DNA of 10,314 bases from the NCBI GenBank assembly GCA_003133815.1, contig PKZR01000312.1, forward strand, positions 1 through 10,314, given 5' to 3'. The notes beneath the pieces are model-generated. The model was not told the origin of the DNA and did not search any database. It was given only the letters and a program-made list of their open reading frames with translations. Shown here piece after piece: positions 6,983 to 10,314 of the stretch (its first letter is position 1; each line of letters opens with the position of its first letter). The translations under genes and the position numbers were made by a program. The stretch is from Limisphaerales bacterium (GTDB lineage Bacteria > Verrucomicrobiota > Verrucomicrobiia > Limisphaerales > UBA11358).

Positions 6983-7116
6983 TCCGGAAACCGGCGTGCA
7001 AGAAACTGCATTGCGCCTCTGCCGGATTTTTGATTTCCTAGCGATGGATTGGAAGAGAAGCTGCCGGACCGCAGCACTGATGTTTGCGTTCGGACACTGC
7101 TCCTTCGATTTTTGCC

Positions 7117-7812
7117 ATGTTTCTAAACGTCATTCAACTGGCCGAATCACTCGGCGTGGAAGAGAATGTCGTCGAGGACTGGATTCGCAACGACGGGCTG
7201 CCGCATGTGACCGACCGTGGACGGCTGCTGTTTGACCGCGCGCAAGTGGTGCACTGGGCGGAATCGCACGGGCTGGCCGCCAGGGTCGGCTTCCTCGCGC
7301 CGGAACGCGCCAAAATACAGGGCGCAAGTAAACTCGAAGCCATGCTGCGCACCGGCGGCATCTGGCGCGACGTGCCCGCCGCCAATGTCCTCAATTTGTT
7401 CGCGGACATCGTCGCAAAACTGCCGGGCACGACGCCTCCCATTCGCCAGATGTTGCAGCAGCGTCTTTGTGCGCCAAATGGAATTTCCTGGGCGCTGGTC
7501 GGCGGCGGCCTCGCGTTGCCGCACTTGCGCACGCCCATCGCGCTCGGACGTGACTCGGGCATCTTCGCCATCCTGCTGCTTCGCGACGCGCTCACCGTCA
7601 ACGAACCCGCGCCGGACGAGCAGCCCGTCACGCGGCTGCTGTTCTTCGTCGCGCCGTCGCCGCGCGCGCATCTGGAAATGCTGGCCCAGTTGAGCACAGC
7701 CTTGTTGCGCGGCAATCTTGGGAGGCTGATCAATGATGCTTCGCCCGACGACGAAATTTTCGCCGCCGTTGCCGCCGCTGAAATTCCCGGCAGGAAAGAA
7801 GGCGGCGCATGA
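7117..7812 (+). CDS. Helix-turn-helix protein with PTS EIIA-like (fructose/Ntr type) domain
   Basis: A 231-residue two-domain protein. Residues 1-50 form a MerR/excisionase-like helix-turn-helix (LNVIQLAESLGVEENVVEDWIRNDGLPH, then RGRLLFDRAQVVHWA). Residues about 72-225 resemble the type-2 PTS EIIA domain. Its phosphoacceptor histidine is seen in GGGLALPHLRTP (H136), matching the GIAIPHGK motif of IIA-Ntr, and the second conserved histidine in APSPRAHLEMLAQLS (H185) is also present. It could therefore accept phosphate from an HPr- or NPr-like donor and act as a sensor rather than a sugar carrier, since no EIIB or EIIC gene adjoins. The ATG at 7117 opens the HTH domain; an in-frame TTG at 7084 adds only unrelated residues. 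No SD is seen. Its stop overlaps the hyfB start (ATGA, 7809-7812), so the two are translationally coupled and the protein probably regulates the membrane complex or its expression (inference). Confidence 0.82.
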   Translation: MFLNVIQLAESLGVEENVVEDWIRNDGLPHVTDRGRLLFDRAQVVHWAESHGLAARVGFLAPERAKIQGASKLEAMLRTGGIWRDVPAANVLNLFADIVAKLPGTTPPIRQMLQQRLCAPNGISWALVGGGLALPHLRTPIALGRDSGIFAILLLRDALTVNEPAPDEQPVTRLLFFVAPSPRAHLEMLAQLSTALLRGNLGRLINDASPDDEIFAAVAAAEIPGRKEGGA

Positions 7813-9764
7813 CCACCGGCTGGCTGCTGTTGATGGCGGGTATGGGACTTGCCGCCGGGATTCTGAGCGCTTTCAAATCGCCGCGCGTCTGGCTGGTGGT
7901 CACGCTGTGCGGCGCAGTCGCCGCTTTCTCTGCGGCAGTGTGCATGCTTGCCAGCGGAGTGGTTTGGGACTGGCAGCCGGGCTTCGTCATCGGCGGTGAG
8001 GCGCTCCATCTTCAGCTCGACGGAATCAGCGCGTTCTTTTTGGTTTTGCTTTCGGTCCTGGGCGGCGCTGGAACTTTATATTCAAGTGAATACTGGTCGG
8101 ACAAAGCTCATCCGGACTCCGCGCCTTCGGGCCGCGCATGGTGGAACGCCCTGTTGCTCAACATGGGTTTTGTACTGCTCTGCGCGAACGGACTGCACTT
8201 CCTTATCGCCTGGGAAATTTTCACCGTCTGCGCGTATTTTCTCATCACGCGGGAACGTCAGCGCCCCGAAGCGCGAGCGGCCGGCTGGCTTTATCTCGCC
8301 GCGTCGCATGTGGCCATGATTTTCTTGTTCGCCTTTTTCGCGTTGCTGGCGGCACGCACGGGAAGCTGGGAACTTGGGCCGATGCGCGAACGCACGGAAC
8401 TCGCGCCGTTGTTCTGGCTCGCGCTCGTCGGCTTCGGCATCAAGGCCGGCATTTTTCCGCTGCACATCTGGCTGCCTTCCGCGCACGCCAATGCTCCGAG
8501 CCACGTCTCCGCCATCATGTCCGGCATGGCCATCAAGATGGGCATTTACGGAATCGTGCGGTTCACCGGCTGGCTGCCCACGCCGGATTCGGCGGGCTGG
8601 GTCGTGGCCACGCTCGGCGTCATCAGCGCGGTGCTCGGTGTCGCGTTTGCATTAGGACAACACGATCTCAAACGCCTGCTCGCCTATCACAGCGTGGAAA
8701 ACATCGGCATCATTCTCATCGGCCTAGGCTTCGCGATGATCGCCGCATCGCACGGCAACGCCGCGTGGGGACAGCTCGCGCTCGCTGGTGCGCTGCTGCA
8801 CGTCTGGAATCACGGCCTGTTCAAGGCTCTTTTGTTTCTCGGCGCGGGTTCGGTGTTGCATGCCACCGGCACGCGCGAAATGAGCCGGCTCGGCGGACTC
8901 TGGCGCGCGATGCCGTGGACCGCCAGCCTGTTCGCGCTCGGCGCCACCGCCATCGCCGGCCTGCCGCCGTTGAACGGCTTCGTCAGCGAATGGCTCGTCT
9001 ATCTCGGCCTGTTCGACGCCGTGTCGGCGCACGGTCACGCTGCGTTCGCAGCGATTCTCGCCGCAGTGGCGTTGGGCATCACCGGCGCGCTCGCGCTGGC
9101 ATGTTTTGTCAAAGTCTGCGGCGTGGTTTTCCTGGGCCTGCCGCGCAGCCGGGTTGCGGAACACGTTCACGAATGCGGCTGGCGGATGCGCCTTCCGATG
9201 CTCGTGCTCGGCGCAGCGTGCGTGGCCATCGGCCTCGCGCCCATTTTATTTTGGCCGGCGATTGCAGCGGCTGCAACCGCCTGGCAACCGGCTTTGGCCA
9301 ATGCTAACGCGTTGCCGACCGTGCCGCTGGTCACGCTCGGTGCATTTCATCTTGCGCTGGTCGCGCTCGTCATTTTGGCCGCGGTGTTTCTCTGGCGTCG
9401 CGTGCAGCACAACGGCGTGAGCCGCGCTGGAACGTGGGACTGTGGTTACGCCGCGCCGACGCCACGGATGCAATACACCGCCGGCTCGTTCTCCGGCATC
9501 ATCACCGGCTGGTTCGATTGGATTCTGCGCCCGCAACGGCATGCGCATTTGCCCAGGGCAATGTTTCCGGCGCACGCTGATTTTGAGGAACACACGTCGG
9601 AAACGGTTTTGGAAAAGGTCGTGGAACCCGCCGGTTCCTTCGTGATGCGGATTTCTGCGGCCGCGCGCCGTCTGCAACACGGCCGCGTGCAATCCTACAT
9701 TTTATATCTGGTGCTCGGCCTCGTTGCGCTGGCGATACTCGCCGTGATGGGAGGCTCAAAATGA
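7809..9764 (+). CDS. hyfB: HyfB/HycC-like proton-pumping (antiporter-type) membrane subunit
   Basis: Polytopic subunit of a hydrogenase-4 / formate-hydrogenlyase-like complex, homologous to NuoL/M/N and Mrp antiporter subunits; it moves H+ or Na+ across the cytoplasmic membrane. It has 651 residues and roughly 14-16 hydrophobic helices. Channel residues are in place: E136 in FLIAWEIFTVCAYF; K212 in GFGIKAGIFPLHIWLPSAH, followed by the His-rich loop NAPSHVSAIMSG; K243; the LKRLLAYHSVENIG segment (287-300); K339 in HVWNHGLFKALLFLGAG; and E394 in PPLNGFVSEWLVY. The C-terminal TWDCGYAAPTPRMQYTAGSFS (542-562) is typical of HyfB/HycC rather than NuoL. Its ATG overlaps the upstream stop by 4 bases, with AAGG at 7799-7802 as a ribosome binding site. 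In E. coli hycC and hycD are close together, but here 205 bases of hairpin array separate this gene from the next subunit. Whether the partner enzyme is a true hydrogenase cannot be told from this window. Confidence 0.94.
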   Translation: MTTGWLLLMAGMGLAAGILSAFKSPRVWLVVTLCGAVAAFSAAVCMLASGVVWDWQPGFVIGGEALHLQLDGISAFFLVLLSVLGGAGTLYSSEYWSDKAHPDSAPSGRAWWNALLLNMGFVLLCANGLHFLIAWEIFTVCAYFLITRERQRPEARAAGWLYLAASHVAMIFLFAFFALLAARTGSWELGPMRERTELAPLFWLALVGFGIKAGIFPLHIWLPSAHANAPSHVSAIMSGMAIKMGIYGIVRFTGWLPTPDSAGWVVATLGVISAVLGVAFALGQHDLKRLLAYHSVENIGIILIGLGFAMIAASHGNAAWGQLALAGALLHVWNHGLFKALLFLGAGSVLHATGTREMSRLGGLWRAMPWTASLFALGATAIAGLPPLNGFVSEWLVYLGLFDAVSAHGHAAFAAILAAVALGITGALALACFVKVCGVVFLGLPRSRVAEHVHECGWRMRLPMLVLGAACVAIGLAPILFWPAIAAAATAWQPALANANALPTVPLVTLGAFHLALVALVILAAVFLWRRVQHNGVSRAGTWDCGYAAPTPRMQYTAGSFSGIITGWFDWILRPQRHAHLPRAMFPAHADFEEHTSETVLEKVVEPAGSFVMRISAAARRLQHGRVQSYILYLVLGLVALAILAVMGGSK

Positions 9765-9795
9765 ACATTTTGTGCGTCGCAATATGTTTGGGTAG

Positions 9796-9922
9796 CGGTG
9801 ACGCCTCGTCACCGGAAAGTGGTTGCGACGCCCTCGTCGCAATTCTTCAAACGCGGGAAGTGCAGGGTTGTCAACCGGCGACGAAGGCGTCGCCGGCACT
9901 TTTCTGCAACGAGGCGTCGCAG
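9796..9922. repeat. Array of four hairpins between hyfB and hyfC
   Basis: Four consecutive inverted repeats share the core (G)CGACG-loop-CGTCG(C) or a close variant. (1) 9796-9803 with 9807-9814, CGGTGACG/CGTCACCG, 8 pairs, 3-base loop. (2) 9823-9830 with 9835-9842, TTGCGACG/CGTCGCAA, 8 pairs, 4-base loop. (3) 9875-9883 with 9888-9896, CCGGCGACG/CGTCGCCGG, 9 pairs, 4-base loop. (4) 9904-9911 with 9915-9922, 8 pairs with one mismatch, 3-base loop. No T run follows, so these are not intrinsic terminators. They look like a REP/MITE-type interspersed palindromic element. I see no coding value in the short open frames across it. Confidence 0.8.
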
Positions 9923-9956
9923 CTACGCGCAGGCTGGCTTCCGCATTTCGGTTTAC

Positions 9957-9962
9957 AGGAGG
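9957..9962 (+). promoter_or_regulatory. Strong Shine-Dalgarno sequence before hyfC
   Basis: AGGAGG with 7 bases to the ATG at 9970. This is the best ribosome binding site in the window and fixes the hyfC start. It would let hyfC be translated independently of hyfB despite the intervening hairpins. Confidence 0.75.
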
Positions 9963-9969
9963 CGTTTTC

Positions 9970-10314
9970 ATGACTGCGGTGTTTGACATCTTTCTGCGGC
10001 TCGCCGTTTGGCTGCTGCTCGCGCCGCTGCTGCCCGGCATCATCAACAAGGTAAAGGCGTGGGTCGCGGGCCGGCGCGGACCGCCGGTGCTGCAGCTTTA
10101 TTATGATCTCGCCAGGCTCTGGCGCAAAGGGGTCGTCTTGAGCACGGCGGTTTCACCCATGCACGTCCTCGGCCCGGCGATCGCTTGGGTTGCAATCATC
10201 GCGGCGGCACTGTTGCTGCCGGTCGGCCCGGCGGGCGCGTCGCTTTCGTTTCGCGGTGACGCGTTGCTGTTTGTTTATCTGCTCGCGTTCGCGCGGTTTT
10301 GCATCGCCCTCGCC
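9970..10314 (+). CDS. hyfC: HyfC/HycD-like (NuoH family) membrane subunit, N-terminal part
   Basis: Membrane subunit homologous to complex I NuoH, which links the electron-transfer module of group-4 hydrogenases to the ion pumps. 115 residues are visible, open to the right edge (full members are about 300 residues). The order is: membrane helix at 5-25 (FDIFLRLAVWLLLAPLLPGI); the family motif INKVKAWVAGRRGPPVLQLYYDLARLWRKG at 25-54, with the charged AGRRGPP loop and the D-L-x-R-L-x-R-K-G segment; a second helix at about 66-85; and the start of a third helix, FVYLLAFARFCIALA, at 101-115, with the conserved A-R-F. The loop corresponds to the NuoH loop near the quinone-like cavity. The start is well supported by AGGAGG at the right distance. 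It is probably in one operon with hyfB. Nothing here separates a true hydrogenase from a related complex lacking the nickel site. Confidence 0.92.
   Translation, partial: MTAVFDIFLRLAVWLLLAPLLPGIINKVKAWVAGRRGPPVLQLYYDLARLWRKGVVLSTAVSPMHVLGPAIAWVAIIAAALLLPVGPAGASLSFRGDALLFVYLLAFARFCIALA

Larger units (their letters stand above)
6847..7116. other. Divergent intergenic region between the SseB-like and HTH-EIIA genes
   Basis: No gene is supported in these 270 bases. From left to right it holds the candidate leftward promoter, a heptad tandem repeat, the perfect palindrome TTTCCGGAAA (6981-6990), two copies of CTGCCGGA 42 bases apart (7019-7026 and 7061-7068), and a small stem GCTGC/GCAGC (7060-7075). 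I find no good -35/-10 pair for the rightward operon. Confidence 0.5.

Noticed and set aside
7134..8009. A 291-codon minus-strand open frame opposite the HTH-EIIA gene and the start of hyfB
   Set aside because: It is antisense to two clear coding regions, has low-complexity Ser/Arg/Ala content and no recognisable domain.
8138..9307. A 389-codon open frame on the plus strand inside hyfB
   Set aside because: It is out of frame with hyfB, Arg-rich and without domain patterns, whereas the hyfB frame carries all conserved channel residues.
9761..9973. A 70-codon open frame spanning the hyfB-hyfC gap
   Set aside because: It is a by-product of the hairpin array; its recurring Ala-Ser-Pro-like words come from the repeated GACG/CGTC core. 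There is no ribosome binding site or hydrophobic pattern.

Overview
The window looks like a chromosomal segment of a Verrucomicrobia-type bacterium, perhaps Pedosphaera-like. This is an inference. It rests on the ECF sigma factor of the TIGR02999 type coupled to a Ser/Thr kinase, the very large carboxypeptidase-regulatory-domain surface protein, the zinc-ribbon/DUF4190 membrane protein, the poor Shine-Dalgarno (SD) signals before several genes, and a moderately GC-rich composition. No 16S gene or other decisive marker is present. I see no rRNA, tRNA, CRISPR array, transposase or phage gene.

Layout. (1) Positions 1-1225, minus strand: an ECF sigma factor followed, with a 4-base ATGA overlap, by a Ser/Thr protein kinase that runs off the left edge just after its HRD motif. 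(2) 1226-1549: a 324-base divergent intergenic region with four TGTGAA/TTCACA hexamers. (3) 1550-2263, plus strand: signal peptidase I (lepB) with its catalytic Ser and Lys. (4) 2264-2362: a short convergent gap. (5) 6846-2363, minus strand: three genes in a row, an SseB-like protein, a zinc-ribbon/two-TM/beta-domain protein, and a 997-residue secreted, C-terminally anchored protein made of repeated carboxypeptidase-regulatory-like modules with a clear internal duplication. (6) 6847-7116: a divergent intergenic region with a 7-base-periodic tandem repeat and a candidate promoter for the minus-strand genes. (7) 7117 to the right edge, plus strand: a helix-turn-helix + PTS EIIA-like protein overlapping by 4 bases with a HyfB/HycC-like antiporter-type membrane subunit, then a 205-base gap filled by four consecutive hairpins, then a HyfC/HycD (NuoH-like) subunit cut by the window end.

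How the genes work together. The sigma/kinase pair is a typical coupled regulatory module that probably responds to an unknown signal. The three minus-strand genes could form an envelope operon, but only the last two (19-base gap) are tightly spaced. The right-hand operon starts a group-4 membrane hydrogenase or a hydrogenase-related (Ehr-like) ion-pumping complex. The genes that would decide between these (hyfE/F/G/I counterparts) lie beyond the window. The most interesting points are the EIIA-like regulator translationally coupled to that complex, the hairpin array between its first two subunit genes, the heptad repeat, and the unusual domain combination of the zinc-ribbon protein. I see no complete new defence or mobile system here.
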